Source: Gammaproteobacteria bacterium
GTDB lineage: Bacteria > Pseudomonadota > Gammaproteobacteria > Acidiferrobacterales > SZUA-150
Assembly (NCBI GenBank): GCA_029880545.1
Contig: JAOUOD010000005.1
Coordinates: 62,001 to 126,000 of the forward strand
Length of the DNA stretch: 64,000 nt
Direction: 5' to 3'
Position numbers and translations under genes: made by a program. The notes under the pieces are model-generated. The model was not told where the DNA came from, searched no databases, and saw only the letters and a program-made list of their open reading frames with translations. Numbering within the stretch: position 1 is the first letter of the stretch; the number at the start of each line of letters is the position of its first letter. This document shows, in pieces, positions 8,401 through 17,936 of this stretch.

Positions 8401-9960
8401 ATGCCTCAGATTATCAATACCAATATCGCTTCGCTGAATGCGCAGCGTAACCTGAATCGCTCACAAGGCGATCTGGGTGTAGCACTGCAGCGCCTGTCTT
8501 CAGGCCTGCGTATCAACAGCGCGAAGGATGATGCCGCCGGTCTGGCCATCTCCGAGCGCATGACAGCACAGATCCGTGGTCTGAACCAGGCTGCACGAAA
8601 TGCCAATGACGGCATTTCGCTGGCACAGACTGCTGAAGGTGCACTGCAATCTGCCGGTGATATCCTGCAGCGTATTCGTGAATTGTCAGTACAGTCTGCC
8701 AATGCCTCGAACTCTGCCAGTGACCGCCAGGCGCTGAACAACGAAGTGTCCAACCTGGTACAGGAACTGGATCGTGTTGCCCAGCAGACCGAATTCAACG
8801 GTCGCAAATTGCTGGATGGCTCTTTCACTTCTGCCGTATTCCAGGTAGGTGCCAATGCACACCAGACGATCAACGTAACCTCTGCCAACTTCCGTACCAC
8901 CGCTTACGGTAACTACCGTATCGGCGCGTCTGCGGCTACCACCACTGGCGGTAATGGCGAGTTGACTGTAGGCAGTACCGTGGGTTCAACCATTTCCAGC
9001 GCATGGGGCACTCTTGGTGCATCACGTGTTGGCGCCGGCACCCTGACTGTTAATGGCGCTGCAGGCAGTGTAGACGTGGGTTATGGTGGCAGCACCAGTG
9101 CCAAGGACGTAGCTGCCCTGGTTAACGCGCAGACCGAGAACACCGGTGTTACCGCTTCAGCCCGTACCGAAGTAAACATGACAGGTTTTGCTGCTGATAC
9201 AACCTACACCATGCTGGTTGCATCTGACAACTCAACCAGTCAGGCACAAACCATTTCGTTTACCACCGGCTCCAGCATCAATGCTGACGGCCTGGCTGCC
9301 GCTATCAACGCCTTCAATGACGTTTCATCAAAGACAGGCGTGACCGCCAAGCTGGCTGACAACGGAACAGATATCGTTCTGCAGAACTCAGCAGGCAACG
9401 ATGTCCGCATCGTCAATGACTCGGTAACCGGCAACGATGTTGACATTACTGATGTTAATGGCGGCAATACCGTTACCGCTACCGCCGCCAACGGTGTAGG
9501 CGTGTTCGGTACCAATGATGCCTGGATTACCGGCGAACTGACTTTCGATTCCGAAAAGTCTTTCAACGTCGTTGATACCAACGCCGGCGCTGTCGGTACC
9601 GGTACCGGCTTCCTGTTGACCGTTGCCGGTGATGCGGCGCAGTTGCAGAAGGTCAGTGATATGGACGTTACCACTTTTGATTCCGCTACCCGTACCCTGG
9701 CCATGGTGGATTCCGCCCTGGCAGCAGTAAACGGACAGCGTGCAAAATACGGTGCGGTGCAGTCACGTTTCGAAACTACAATCGGCAACCTGCAGACGAC
9801 ATCTGAAAACCTGTCTGCTGCACGGTCTCGTATCCGTGACGCCGACTTCGCAACGGAAACTGCCGAGCTGACTCGTGCACAGATCCTGCAACAGGCTGGT
9901 GTATCTGTTCTCGCCCAGGCAAATGTCCTGCCGCAGAACGCACTGTCATTGCTGCAGTAA
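8401..9960 (+). CDS. fliC: Flagellin
   Basis: A 519-residue flagellin, the filament subunit exported by the flagellar type III apparatus. The conserved N-terminal D0/D1 region begins [17 protein letters not shown] and contains [19 protein letters not shown]. The conserved C-terminal D0/D1 region runs from about residue 420 to the end ([19 protein letters not shown], then ALSLLQ). The middle (about 170-410) is a Gly/Thr/Asn-rich surface domain without Cys, larger than in short flagellins of about 280 residues. The ATG follows an AGAGGAGAG ribosome-binding site. It is driven by the sigma-28 element upstream and followed by a terminator. Confidence 0.97.
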   Translation: MPQIINTNIASLNAQRNLNRSQGDLGVALQRLSSGLRINSAKDDAAGLAISERMTAQIRGLNQAARNANDGISLAQTAEGALQSAGDILQRIRELSVQSANASNSASDRQALNNEVSNLVQELDRVAQQTEFNGRKLLDGSFTSAVFQVGANAHQTINVTSANFRTTAYGNYRIGASAATTTGGNGELTVGSTVGSTISSAWGTLGASRVGAGTLTVNGAAGSVDVGYGGSTSAKDVAALVNAQTENTGVTASARTEVNMTGFAADTTYTMLVASDNSTSQAQTISFTTGSSINADGLAAAINAFNDVSSKTGVTAKLADNGTDIVLQNSAGNDVRIVNDSVTGNDVDITDVNGGNTVTATAANGVGVFGTNDAWITGELTFDSEKSFNVVDTNAGAVGTGTGFLLTVAGDAAQLQKVSDMDVTTFDSATRTLAMVDSALAAVNGQRAKYGAVQSRFETTIGNLQTTSENLSAARSRIRDADFATETAELTRAQILQQAGVSVLAQANVLPQNALSLLQ

Positions 9961-9990
9961 GTTAATTCTCGACATTGGATGTCGAATTGA

Positions 9991-10024
9991 TGCGCCCGGG
10001 ACGGTTGTGTTCCGGGCGCATTTC
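9991..10024 (+). terminator. Rho-independent terminator after fliC
   Basis: The 9-base stem TGCGCCCGG (9991-9999) pairs with CCGGGCGCA (10012-10020), and TTTCCCTGTTT follows. It lies 30 bases after the fliC stop and before the flaG ATG at 10050, so it should separate abundant fliC message from flaG. Confidence 0.75.
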
Positions 10025-10049
10025 CCTGTTTGATATTGAGGTAGATGCT

Positions 10050-10430
10050 ATGTCAATTGAAGCACTGAGTGCATCGGCAGTAATTCCGCTAAACGGAAAC
10101 TACTCCGCCCATGGCGCTGATGTGCCACGTGGGCGGCAACATTTGCCGGAACAAGGCAAGAGCTTGCCGGAAGAGGCTTCGCTGGAAGAAGTCAGTCGGC
10201 AACAAGTCGAGGAAGCCGTTGACCAGATCAAGGAGCAAGTCCAGCTGGTTCGACGCGGTCTCCAGTTCAGCGTTGATGACGATTCAGGAAAAACCATTGT
10301 ACGCGTTATAGACAGCGATTCAGGTGACCTGATTCGACAGATTCCGTCGGAAGAATTTGTTGCCATCTCCCAGGCGATTGCCCATAACCTGGAACGGCTC
10401 CAGGGTGTTCTGCTGAAAGACGAGGCCTGA
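10050..10430 (+). CDS. flaG: FlaG family flagellar protein
   Basis: A 126-residue protein of the FlaG family, found between fliC and fliD in polar flagellar clusters and reported to affect filament length. The C-terminal half carries the family core: LQFSVDDDSGKTIVRVIDSDSG, then LIRQIPSEEFV. An upstream in-frame start (9975) would run through the fliC terminator hairpin. The ATG at 10050 with a GAGG site 8 bases upstream is preferred. Its stop region overlaps the putative sigma-54 promoter of fliD. Confidence 0.85.
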   Translation: MSIEALSASAVIPLNGNYSAHGADVPRGRQHLPEQGKSLPEEASLEEVSRQQVEEAVDQIKEQVQLVRRGLQFSVDDDSGKTIVRVIDSDSGDLIRQIPSEEFVAISQAIAHNLERLQGVLLKDEA

Positions 10431-10431
10431 T

Positions 10432-10447
10432 TGGCCCCGTTTTTGCT
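10432..10447 (+). promoter_or_regulatory. Sigma-54 promoter candidate for fliD-fliS-fliT
   Basis: TGGCCC-N5-TTGCT, with GG at 10433-10434 and GC at 10445-10446, exactly 10 bases between them as sigma-54 requires. One position (A to C) departs from the TGGCAC element. The predicted start near 10458 is 44 bases before fliD. A short imperfect hairpin (10421-10439) with TTTTT overlaps it and could also end flaG transcription. Confidence 0.6.
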
Positions 10448-10501
10448 TTGTTGCGTAACAGCAGCAATTTCGCGTGCACACAAGTAATCGGGTGAAAGAA
10501 A

Positions 10502-12502
10502 ATGGCACAAATCAGTTCTGCCGGACTGGGTTCCGGCCTGGATATCAACAGCCTCGTTTCGCAGTTGGTCGCAGCGGAAGCTGAGCCAGCCAGCCTGCGT
10601 CTGGGCAGGCGCGAGGCAGGTCTGCAGGCCAGGTTGAGTGCCTACGGCAGTCTCAAGGGAGCGTTGTCCGCGTTTCAGTCTTCATTGTCAGGTCTCGCCG
10701 GCCTGGCCACTGAACCACCGCGCACAGCCAGGTCTTCCGATACCGATATTATCGCTGCCAGCGCCGGATCATCTGCGGCCGAGGGCAGTTACAGCATCGA
10801 AGTCAGCCAGCTGGCGCAAAAACATGCAGTTGCTACCGGTGCTTATGCATCTGAATCGGATGTTGTCGGAACCGGTACTATTACGATCAGCTTTGGCGAG
10901 GCCAAGGGTACAGGCTTTGAGCTAAATGGCGAGCGTGCCAGCTCGACAATCACCATCGACTCCGGCAGTAACACCCTGGCCGGAATCCGTGATGCTATCA
11001 ACGAAGCCAATACCGGCGTCAAGGCATCGATTATCAATGATGGCAGTGGTTTTCGACTGGTGATGACGTCCGACCACAGTGGTGCCAGGAACAGCCTGAA
11101 GATCAGCATCTCTGATACCGATACTTTTAATACCGATACCAGTGGCCTGTCAGCAATTGCCTACGATCCGGACGCGGCTGCAGGGAGCGGCAAGAACCTG
11201 GTTGAAACCCAGGCGGCGCTGGATGCACAGCTGAAAATCAATGGTCTGTCCATTACCAGCGAAACCAATACCCTGAACAATACCATTACCGGCCTGGCCC
11301 TGACGCTTAAGGACAAGACCGGTGCCAGCCCGGAAACGGTCACCGTAAGCGGCAATACCGGCCAGCTCAAGACCGAGGTGGACAAGTTTGTCGAAGGCTA
11401 TAATGCGTTGATGAGTGCGCTGGATGAACTTACTGCCTATAACCCGGACAGTCGGGAGTCAGGCATTCTTATCGGTGACTCGACTATCAGGGGCGTGCGA
11501 TCCCGAATTCGCAACCTGGTCAGTAATACCATTGCCGGTGCCAGCGGTAATTATGCCAGTCTCTATTCCGTCGGTATCAAGAGCGACAACAACGGCAAGT
11601 TAAGTGTCGACAGCAGCAAGCTACAGAGCGCGCTTGACACCGACTATGCCAACGTGGCGCGCCTGTTTGCTGCATCCGGTGTGGCCTCTGATGACAATAT
11701 TGAAATTGTTGATGCCGGCAAGGTGCGTGAACCGGGAACCTATAACGTTTCGGTAAGCACCCTGGCAACACGGGCAAGCTACATCGCTGCGGCAAATGGC
11801 AGTCTGACGGTCTCGTCTCCTGCCAATACCTTTGTTATCAAGGTGGACGGCAAGACCAGCGGCACGATAACGCTGGAAGCCATGACCTATGCCAGCGGTG
11901 ATGCACTGGCTGCGGCAATACAAAGCAAGATCAATGGCGACAGTACACTTGCATCGTCTGGAACAGGTGTATCGGTAAGCTATAACACCGATCACCTGGA
12001 AATTGTATCTTCTAAATATGGATCTGAATCAAAACTGGAAATCGTTTCCAATACCACGTCAGGTCTTGGTCTAGGTGTTTCCAGCGGAACCGACGGCGTG
12101 GATGTTGCCGGTGCTCTGGGCAATTACCCGGCAACAGGAAGCGGTCAACAGTTGTCAGGCAGCGGCGTGGCCGATGGTGTCCGGGTAAGGGTCGGTGGTG
12201 ATACAACCGGAGATCGTGGCACGGTTACCTATGCGCTCGGTCTGGCGGCACAGCTGGATTCCGTTATTGATGATTTTGTTGATGGAGACGGGCTGATAAG
12301 CAGTCGTACAGAAGGGATAAGCGAAAGCCTGAAAGACATAGAGAAGCAGCGCGAAACCCTTTCACAGAGGCTTGAGGTTCTGGAGCGTCGTTACATGGCC
12401 CAGTTCAGTGCGCTTGATCTCCTGGTGAGCCAGTTACGCAGTACCAGTGACTTTATTGCGCAACAGTTGGCATCGTTGCCAGGTGCAAAACAAAGATCGT
12501 AG
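10502..12502 (+). CDS. fliD: Flagellar filament cap protein
   Basis: A 666-residue FliD (hook-associated protein 2), which caps the growing filament and helps flagellin fold in. The N-terminus ISSAGLGSGLDINSLVSQLV is the family signature. The C-terminus (about residues 580-650) is the coiled D0 region with RLEVLERRYMAQFSALDLLV. It is longer than the ~470-residue enteric protein because of extra Ser/Thr/Gly-rich surface domains in the middle. It begins with an ATG after GTGAAAGAA and belongs to the fliD-fliS-fliT unit. Confidence 0.96.
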   Translation: MAQISSAGLGSGLDINSLVSQLVAAEAEPASLRLGRREAGLQARLSAYGSLKGALSAFQSSLSGLAGLATEPPRTARSSDTDIIAASAGSSAAEGSYSIEVSQLAQKHAVATGAYASESDVVGTGTITISFGEAKGTGFELNGERASSTITIDSGSNTLAGIRDAINEANTGVKASIINDGSGFRLVMTSDHSGARNSLKISISDTDTFNTDTSGLSAIAYDPDAAAGSGKNLVETQAALDAQLKINGLSITSETNTLNNTITGLALTLKDKTGASPETVTVSGNTGQLKTEVDKFVEGYNALMSALDELTAYNPDSRESGILIGDSTIRGVRSRIRNLVSNTIAGASGNYASLYSVGIKSDNNGKLSVDSSKLQSALDTDYANVARLFAASGVASDDNIEIVDAGKVREPGTYNVSVSTLATRASYIAAANGSLTVSSPANTFVIKVDGKTSGTITLEAMTYASGDALAAAIQSKINGDSTLASSGTGVSVSYNTDHLEIVSSKYGSESKLEIVSNTTSGLGLGVSSGTDGVDVAGALGNYPATGSGQQLSGSGVADGVRVRVGGDTTGDRGTVTYALGLAAQLDSVIDDFVDGDGLISSRTEGISESLKDIEKQRETLSQRLEVLERRYMAQFSALDLLVSQLRSTSDFIAQQLASLPGAKQRS

Positions 12503-12612
12503 TTTAAAGTTTGGACCTGTTTCGACGATAAAGGATTAGATTGGCAGCTTGTACAACGCGCCAGTCAAACGTGAAGTTGACAGTAAATACCAAATGTTCA
12601 AGAGGTGATTTT

Positions 12613-13065
12613 GTGAGTTACCCTAATGCAGCAGCAGCACTGAAACAGTACCGCAATACTGATTCCAACAGTGTTTCGTATGAGTCACCACACCGTCTCG
12701 TACAAATGCTCATGGAGGGAGCGCTGGATCGTATATCCATGGCCAAGGGACATATGTCCAGGGGCGAGACCAGCCAGAAGGGATCGGCAATTGGTCGCGC
12801 CATTGCCATCATTGACGGCCTGAGAATGAGCCTTGATCTTCCTGCCGGTGGCGATATTGCAAGAAACCTGGATGATCTTTATGAATATATGGGCCGGACA
12901 CTGGTTGAGGCAAACATGAATGATGATGCGTCCAGGCTGGATGAAGTAGCCAGGCTCCTGGGAGAAATCAAGTTTGCCTGGGACCAGATTGGTGAGCAGG
13001 CAGTATCACTCAGCAAGCGCACGGCGCAGAAGACCGCGGCGGCCAACATGCCGGTAATAGGCTGA
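12613..13065 (+). CDS. fliS: Flagellin export chaperone FliS
   Basis: A 150-residue FliS, the cytosolic chaperone that binds the flagellin C-terminus. It has the YPNAAAALKQY start and the conserved SPHRLVQMLMEGALDRI helix, followed by the GGDIARNLDDLYEYM helix. The start is set at the GTG at 12613 because it gives the family N-terminus and has an AGAGGTG site 7 bases upstream. An earlier TTG at 12541 would add 24 unrelated residues. Its stop overlaps the fliT ATG (TGATG). Confidence 0.92.
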   Translation: MSYPNAAAALKQYRNTDSNSVSYESPHRLVQMLMEGALDRISMAKGHMSRGETSQKGSAIGRAIAIIDGLRMSLDLPAGGDIARNLDDLYEYMGRTLVEANMNDDASRLDEVARLLGEIKFAWDQIGEQAVSLSKRTAQKTAAANMPVIG

Positions 13066-13382
13066 TGCACCAGGATATCGAAACATTGTTGTGCGATCTG
13101 GATGAACTGTCCGGAACTATGGACGAGGCCATAACCGGAAGAGACTGGTCTCGTCTTTCGCAACTGACTTACCAGGCCAGGGATATCTGTTCGGCCGTTG
13201 TATCGGTACTGCATTACCAGGATGGAGATGAGTATACTGAATCAACAAGATTGCTGTTGCAGGGTATTATCCGGAAAATGGAAACGGCGGAATCCGTTTG
13301 TCTTGATGAGCAGCAGGAGATATTGCTGCAGGCGAAACCAGTCGCTGCAAAGAAGAATATGAACAGGGTATACAGCCTGTAG
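13065..13382 (+). CDS. fliT: FliT-like flagellar chaperone
   Basis: A 105-residue, mostly helical acidic protein in the fliT position directly after fliS, overlapping it by one base. Family conservation is weak, so the call depends mainly on context and size. FliT-type proteins chaperone the cap protein FliD. The C-terminal tail is basic (AAKKNMNRVYSL). Confidence 0.65.
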   Translation: MHQDIETLLCDLDELSGTMDEAITGRDWSRLSQLTYQARDICSAVVSVLHYQDGDEYTESTRLLLQGIIRKMETAESVCLDEQQEILLQAKPVAAKKNMNRVYSL

Positions 13383-13816
13383 TTGTTTCCCATAGAGAAC
13401 CCTCTCTTTCCCGCTTTTTATTATCGTTTAAAAACTTCCGTTACGCTGTTATCGTCCATGGTAACGGTGCGCCTTGCAGTTTATTGCTACTTGAAACAAG
13501 GTAAAAATCACATGTATTTTCATAGACTGTATGTATCAGTGGGCCTGTTTCGGTGTCAAAAATACGTTCCCGCAAATAATTCTTCCTGCCTTCACCTTTG
13601 TTAACAAATACGCGTCAGAATTGACGCACGTGTAACACTTTCTCCTCTATCATAACCGACATAGTCAACGAGTTGTCATCATCCGCAGGATTACCGGGCT
13701 TTTACAGGATTCATTAAACATGATCCGGTAATAAAGCGGGGCCCAGGAGATATGACTGGTTCCGGGGTGCGTTGTACGGATAAAGAAGCAACTAACAATA
13801 CAGGGGTGCAGGTGTT
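13383..13816 (+). other. Intergenic leader region before fleQ
   Basis: 434 bases without a supported gene. A 73-codon frame from 13383 has no ribosome-binding site or family and is rejected. TTGACG at 13621 could be a -35 element, but no well-spaced -10 follows. A 22-codon frame (13752-13820) starts behind AGGAG only two bases away and ends in an ATGA overlap with the fleQ start, so it could act as a coupled leader. The long leader suggests post-transcriptional control of fleQ. Confidence 0.4.
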
Positions 13817-15277
13817 ATGAGCGGTAAAGAAATTGTGGTAGTCAGTCGTAATGACAACGCGGTGCGTTCAATAGAATCCGTCGTTCGATACCTCGAGCAT
13901 CGTTGCTCGGCAATCAGCGCCAGAGACGCATTGTTTACCAGGTTGCGAGAGTCCGCAGACAGCCTGGTTGTGCTGATCAGTCATTTTGGTGATGCCGAGG
14001 AGGAGCGTAACCTGGCCCAGGCGCTTATGGAGTGCAATGACAGTGTCGCCCTTATCCTTACCGACCGCACCTATGAAGTTGAACTGACAAGTTCCGGTCA
14101 TCCTGTCTATTTTGTTGATTACCCCCTGCGCTCCAGTGAAGTTGAATCCTTGTTCGCTGATTGCCTGGTTCGGGCGCCGGGACGCGGGACCGGAAATCAT
14201 TATGCGGCCCAGGATGTCGCCAAGACGCTGGTCGGAGAAAGCCCGTCGATTCGCCGGATCCGCGATGTGATTTGCCAGATTGCGGATACTGATGCCAACG
14301 TGCTTGTGCTGGGTGAGTCCGGTACAGGCAAGGAAGTGGTGGCGCGCAACCTGCACAAGTGTTCTTCGCGTCGTGATATGCCTTTTATTCCGGTCAACTG
14401 CGGCGCCATTCCGGAAGATCTCCTGGAGAGTGAATTGTTCGGTCACGAGAAGGGTGCATTTACCGGAGCCATTACCACGCGTCGTGGACGGTTTGAATTG
14501 GCCGAAGGTGGCACGCTTTTCCTTGATGAGATCGGGGATATGAGCTTGCCCATGCAAGTGAAGCTGTTGCGCGTCCTGCAGGAAAGAGTGTTTGACCGCG
14601 TTGGCGGTACGCGCAGCATCAAGGCCAACGTACGTATTATTGCTGCCACGCACCGCAACCTGGAAGAAGATATCGCCCAGGGCCGGTTCCGTGAAGATTT
14701 GTACTACCGGCTTAACGTGTTACCGGTCGAAATGCCGGCGTTACGTGATCGTCTTGAGGATCTCCCGGCCCTGGTCAAGGCACTGACCAGCCGGCTTCCC
14801 TATAACCGGAATCGCAAGCTGGCTTTCTCTGCATCAGCAATACAGGCATTCAGCCAGCATTCCTGGCCCGGCAATGTTCGAGAGCTGGCCAACCTGGTTG
14901 AACGCCTGTCTATCATGAATTCCGGCAATGAGATTGGCCTGGCGGATCTTCCTGAGCGCTACCGCGCGGGCTTTGAGATCGACACGGTTACAGAGGAGCC
15001 GGCGGTTGTTGCAGAAAGTCCCGACCGGGATGTCGGTGCACCGGCGCGCTTGCCGAAGAACGGTATTGATCTGAAGGAACACCTGAGCGAGCTGGAGCAG
15101 GCGTACATCATGCAGGCGCTGGAAGAGGCTGATGGCGTTGTTGCCCATGCCGCTTCATTGCTGAAGATGCGCCGTACCACGCTGGTGGAGAAATTGCGCA
15201 AGTATGGTGTGAAGAACGATCGTCACAGGAAAACCTTTGACGGCATGGTGTATTCAGATGCAGTGGTACAGGCCTAG
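13817..15277 (+). CDS. fleQ: Flagellar master regulator FleQ (FlrA), sigma-54 activator
   Basis: A 486-residue enhancer-binding protein at the top of the polar flagellar cascade. An atypical receiver-like domain (residues 1-120) lacks the phospho-Asp pocket, as in FleQ. The AAA+ domain has Walker A GESGTGKE (166-173), the sigma-54-contacting GAFTGA loop (213-218) and Walker B FLDEIGD (235-241). A Fis-type helix-turn-helix lies at about 430-470. In Pseudomonas this protein binds c-di-GMP at the Walker A region. The sigma-54 elements seen before fliD, fleS, the chemosensory operon, fliK and fliL are its likely targets, with FleR. Confidence 0.93.
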   Translation: MSGKEIVVVSRNDNAVRSIESVVRYLEHRCSAISARDALFTRLRESADSLVVLISHFGDAEEERNLAQALMECNDSVALILTDRTYEVELTSSGHPVYFVDYPLRSSEVESLFADCLVRAPGRGTGNHYAAQDVAKTLVGESPSIRRIRDVICQIADTDANVLVLGESGTGKEVVARNLHKCSSRRDMPFIPVNCGAIPEDLLESELFGHEKGAFTGAITTRRGRFELAEGGTLFLDEIGDMSLPMQVKLLRVLQERVFDRVGGTRSIKANVRIIAATHRNLEEDIAQGRFREDLYYRLNVLPVEMPALRDRLEDLPALVKALTSRLPYNRNRKLAFSASAIQAFSQHSWPGNVRELANLVERLSIMNSGNEIGLADLPERYRAGFEIDTVTEEPAVVAESPDRDVGAPARLPKNGIDLKEHLSELEQAYIMQALEEADGVVAHAASLLKMRRTTLVEKLRKYGVKNDRHRKTFDGMVYSDAVVQA

Positions 15278-15289
15278 TCAATAAATTGT

Positions 15290-15305
15290 CGGCACAGAAC
15301 TTGCT
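15290..15305 (+). promoter_or_regulatory. Sigma-54 promoter of fleS-fleR
   Basis: CGGCAC-N5-TTGCT with GG at 15291-15292 and GC at 15303-15304, exact 10-base spacing. The predicted start near 15316 lies ~50 bases before the fleS ATG. This matches the known FleQ-dependent control of fleSR in Pseudomonas. Confidence 0.8.
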
Positions 15306-15367
15306 GTAAGCGTATTGCGCAACTGAATCGCAAGGTTCAAAAAACTGACAGGGCCAGGACCTAAACA

Positions 15368-16564
15368 ATGGACGCGGCAGACAAACTTACACCGGAACAG
15401 CTGGGCCAGGCATTCGAGATATTCAACAATGCCTCGCGTGACCTGGAGTCGGCCTACCGTGTGCTGGAAACGCGGATTGACCATCTTACCGGCGAGCTTG
15501 AGCAGGCGCGTGCACTGCAGCAAAGGGAAGCGGTTGCCCGGGTGGCGCTGGCAGACCGGCTGCAAACATTGCTGGCCGCGTTGCCCGGCGGTGTTGTTGT
15601 GCTGGATGGCAATGGCATCATCAGCAGTACCAATCCGGCAGCCAGGCAGTTGCTGGGTGAGCCGCTTGAAGGTGAGCCCTGGTACCGGGTGCTTCATCGA
15701 TGTTTCGAACTGGACATGGATGACGACCAGGAGCTGAAACTGCGTAACGACTCCTGGGTTACCGTGGAGACCAGTGACCTGGGTACTACGCCAGGTCAGA
15801 TCATCCTGGTCAATGATGTAACTGAATTACGCGCCATGCGCCAGAAGACCGAGCTCAACAAGCGTCTTGCCTCCATGGGCGAAATGGCTGCAAGACTGGC
15901 CCACCAGATTCGTACGCCACTGTCTTCGGCGCTGTTGTATGTTTCCCGGATCAGGAAGTCGGCTCCAGGAGAAGTTGCTGCCCCCGTTGAACGCGTCTAC
16001 CAGTCTATGAAACAAATCGAAACCATGGTGGCAGACATGCTTGGCTTTGTCCGTTACAGCCATCCGGTTACCTCGACAGTGGATATGGCTGAAATAATGA
16101 ACGAACTGCTTGAAGGGCTTCGACCCATTGCCGATCAGCATGGCTGCACAATCGATTTCCAATACCGGAAGGAACAAAAAATCCTGGTGACAGCGGATCG
16201 GCAGGCCTTGCTTGGCGCGTTTCAGAACATTGCGGTAAATGCCATCCAGATTTGTGGTCATGGCGGCGAAGTACGCATGCAATCCTCAATCACACCGGAA
16301 GGCAACGCCGTACTGACGTTTGAAGATAACGGTCCCGGTATCGAACAGGCAATCAAGGACAGGATATTCGAGCCGTTTTTCACCCGGCGGGCAAATGGTG
16401 TCGGGCTCGGATTGTCCGTGGTCAAGCGGGTTGTGGATTCGCACCACGGCACGATTTCGGCCACATCCAGTCCCGGTCAAGGAAGCTGTTTCAGAATTGA
16501 ATTGCCGACTATGCCCGGCACCAAACGCAACACCGATGGTGAAGAGGTGTGTTATGGCGGCTGA
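15368..16564 (+). CDS. fleS: Sensor histidine kinase FleS (FlrB)
   Basis: A 398-residue cytosolic kinase with no membrane helix. It has an N-terminal coiled segment (20-65), a PAS-like domain (about 68-155), then a HisKA domain with MAARLAHQIRTPLSSALL, where His179 is the phosphorylation site. The ATPase domain carries the N box (FQNIAVNAIQIC), the G1 box DNGPG and the G2 box GVGLGLSV. In Pseudomonas FleS phosphorylates FleR to switch on hook and basal-body genes. The gene overlaps fleR by 11 bases. Confidence 0.9.
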   Translation: MDAADKLTPEQLGQAFEIFNNASRDLESAYRVLETRIDHLTGELEQARALQQREAVARVALADRLQTLLAALPGGVVVLDGNGIISSTNPAARQLLGEPLEGEPWYRVLHRCFELDMDDDQELKLRNDSWVTVETSDLGTTPGQIILVNDVTELRAMRQKTELNKRLASMGEMAARLAHQIRTPLSSALLYVSRIRKSAPGEVAAPVERVYQSMKQIETMVADMLGFVRYSHPVTSTVDMAEIMNELLEGLRPIADQHGCTIDFQYRKEQKILVTADRQALLGAFQNIAVNAIQICGHGGEVRMQSSITPEGNAVLTFEDNGPGIEQAIKDRIFEPFFTRRANGVGLGLSVVKRVVDSHHGTISATSSPGQGSCFRIELPTMPGTKRNTDGEEVCYGG

Positions 16565-17927
16565 TACAAAGATCATACTGGTTGTTGAGGATGACCAGTC
16601 CTTGCGTGAAGCCATTTGCGATACCCTGGAAGCCGAGGCCTACTGTGTCAGTCTTGCCCATGATGGTGAAAGTGCCCTGGAAGTATTGTCATGCAGCCGC
16701 CCGGACCTGGTCATCACCGATGTGCAAATGGATCCCATGGATGGTTTTACCCTGCTGCATCATATGAGCCGGCGTTATCCCGATATCCCGGTATTGATGA
16801 TGACTGCCTATGGCGATATTCCCCAGGCAGTTTCGGCAATGCAGGCAGGTGCGGTCAATTTTCTGGCCAAGCCATTTGAAGTGGACATGTTGATTGACCA
16901 GGTCAACATGACCCTGTCATCAGGGCCAGCGCAGGATTCCGCAGAGCATCGCTTTATTTGCGAGGATGATGCCACCAGGCAGTTGTTGGCGCTGGTTTCC
17001 AGGGCGGCGGTAACAGATACCACTATATTGATTACCGGCGAGAGCGGTACTGGCAAGGAAGTGTTGGCGCGCTATATTCACAATCATTCGCCCCGTGCCG
17101 ACAAGCCGTTTGTTGCCGTTAACTGCGCGGCGATACCGGAGAACATGCTGGAATCAATCCTGTTCGGGCATGAGAAAGGCGCCTTTACCGGCGCTGTACA
17201 AACCCAGCAAGGCAAGTTTGAGCAGGCCCAGGGCGGCACCTTGTTGCTGGACGAAATCTCGGAAATGCCGTTGGCACTCCAGGCGAAGCTGCTGCGCGTA
17301 TTGCAGGAGCGGGAACTGGAACGCCTTGGCGGAAAGCAGACCATTTCCCTTGATGTACGCGTACTGGCCACATCCAATCGCAACATGAAACAGTTTGTCC
17401 GGTCCGGCATGTTTCGTGAAGACCTTTACTATCGGCTGAACGTATTCCCCGTATCAATGCCGCCGCTGCGTGAACGACGGGCGGATATTCTCCCGGTTGC
17501 ACGTTCACTGCTGGCCAGGCACGCAGAGCGGTCGATGATGACGATACCAGGTATCGACGAGGCAGCACAGCAGCGGCTGTTGACGCATTCCTGGGCGGGT
17601 AATGTGCGCGAACTGGAAAACGTGATTCAACGCGCACTGATTCTGCAGCAAGGTGGCACGATTACTGCGGATGATCTTCATTTTGAATCCGGGGATTTGC
17701 CGGTAACCGAAATTGCATCAGCAAAGGCAGTGGATAGTGTCGACCTGCCGGCCGGGTTGCGCGAGCAGGAGCAAACCACGATCTTGCAAGCGCTCGAATC
17801 TGTTCATGGCAACAGGAAGTCAGCTGCGGAACGACTGGGCATCAGCCAGCGAACCTTGCGTTACAAGCTCGCACGTATGCGCGAAGCCGGTATCGCGGTA
17901 CCGGGGTCCGCAAGAATCCAGGCATAA
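16554..17927 (+). CDS. fleR: Response regulator FleR (FlrC), sigma-54 activator
   Basis: A 457-residue NtrC-type regulator. The receiver domain (5-120) has the acidic pair at 13-14, phospho-Asp56 in DLVITDVQM, Thr at about 84 and Lys at about 107. The AAA+ domain has GESGTGKE (162-169) and GAFTGA (209-214). The C-terminal Fis helix-turn-helix includes AERLGISQRTLRYKL. I chose the ATG at 16554, which starts the receiver fold and overlaps fleS by 11 bases. A start at 16320 would lie deep within fleS in another frame. The partner kinase is FleS. Confidence 0.93.
   Translation: MAADTKIILVVEDDQSLREAICDTLEAEAYCVSLAHDGESALEVLSCSRPDLVITDVQMDPMDGFTLLHHMSRRYPDIPVLMMTAYGDIPQAVSAMQAGAVNFLAKPFEVDMLIDQVNMTLSSGPAQDSAEHRFICEDDATRQLLALVSRAAVTDTTILITGESGTGKEVLARYIHNHSPRADKPFVAVNCAAIPENMLESILFGHEKGAFTGAVQTQQGKFEQAQGGTLLLDEISEMPLALQAKLLRVLQERELERLGGKQTISLDVRVLATSNRNMKQFVRSGMFREDLYYRLNVFPVSMPPLRERRADILPVARSLLARHAERSMMTIPGIDEAAQQRLLTHSWAGNVRELENVIQRALILQQGGTITADDLHFESGDLPVTEIASAKAVDSVDLPAGLREQEQTTILQALESVHGNRKSAAERLGISQRTLRYKLARMREAGIAVPGSARIQA
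17654..17668 (+). promoter_or_regulatory. Possible sigma-54 promoter for fliE inside fleR
   Basis: TGGCACG-N4-CTGC with GG at 17655-17656 and GC at 17667-17668, exact spacing. The -24 half is perfect; the -12 half has C for T. It lies inside fleR coding sequence, 270 bases before fliE, where no nearer promoter is visible. It could equally be a chance match. Confidence 0.4.
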
Positions 17928-17936
17928 GAGGGACAT

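Noticed and set aside
13383-13604. 73-codon frame after fliT
   Set aside because: No ribosome-binding site and no recognisable domain; it starts directly at the fliT stop by chance.
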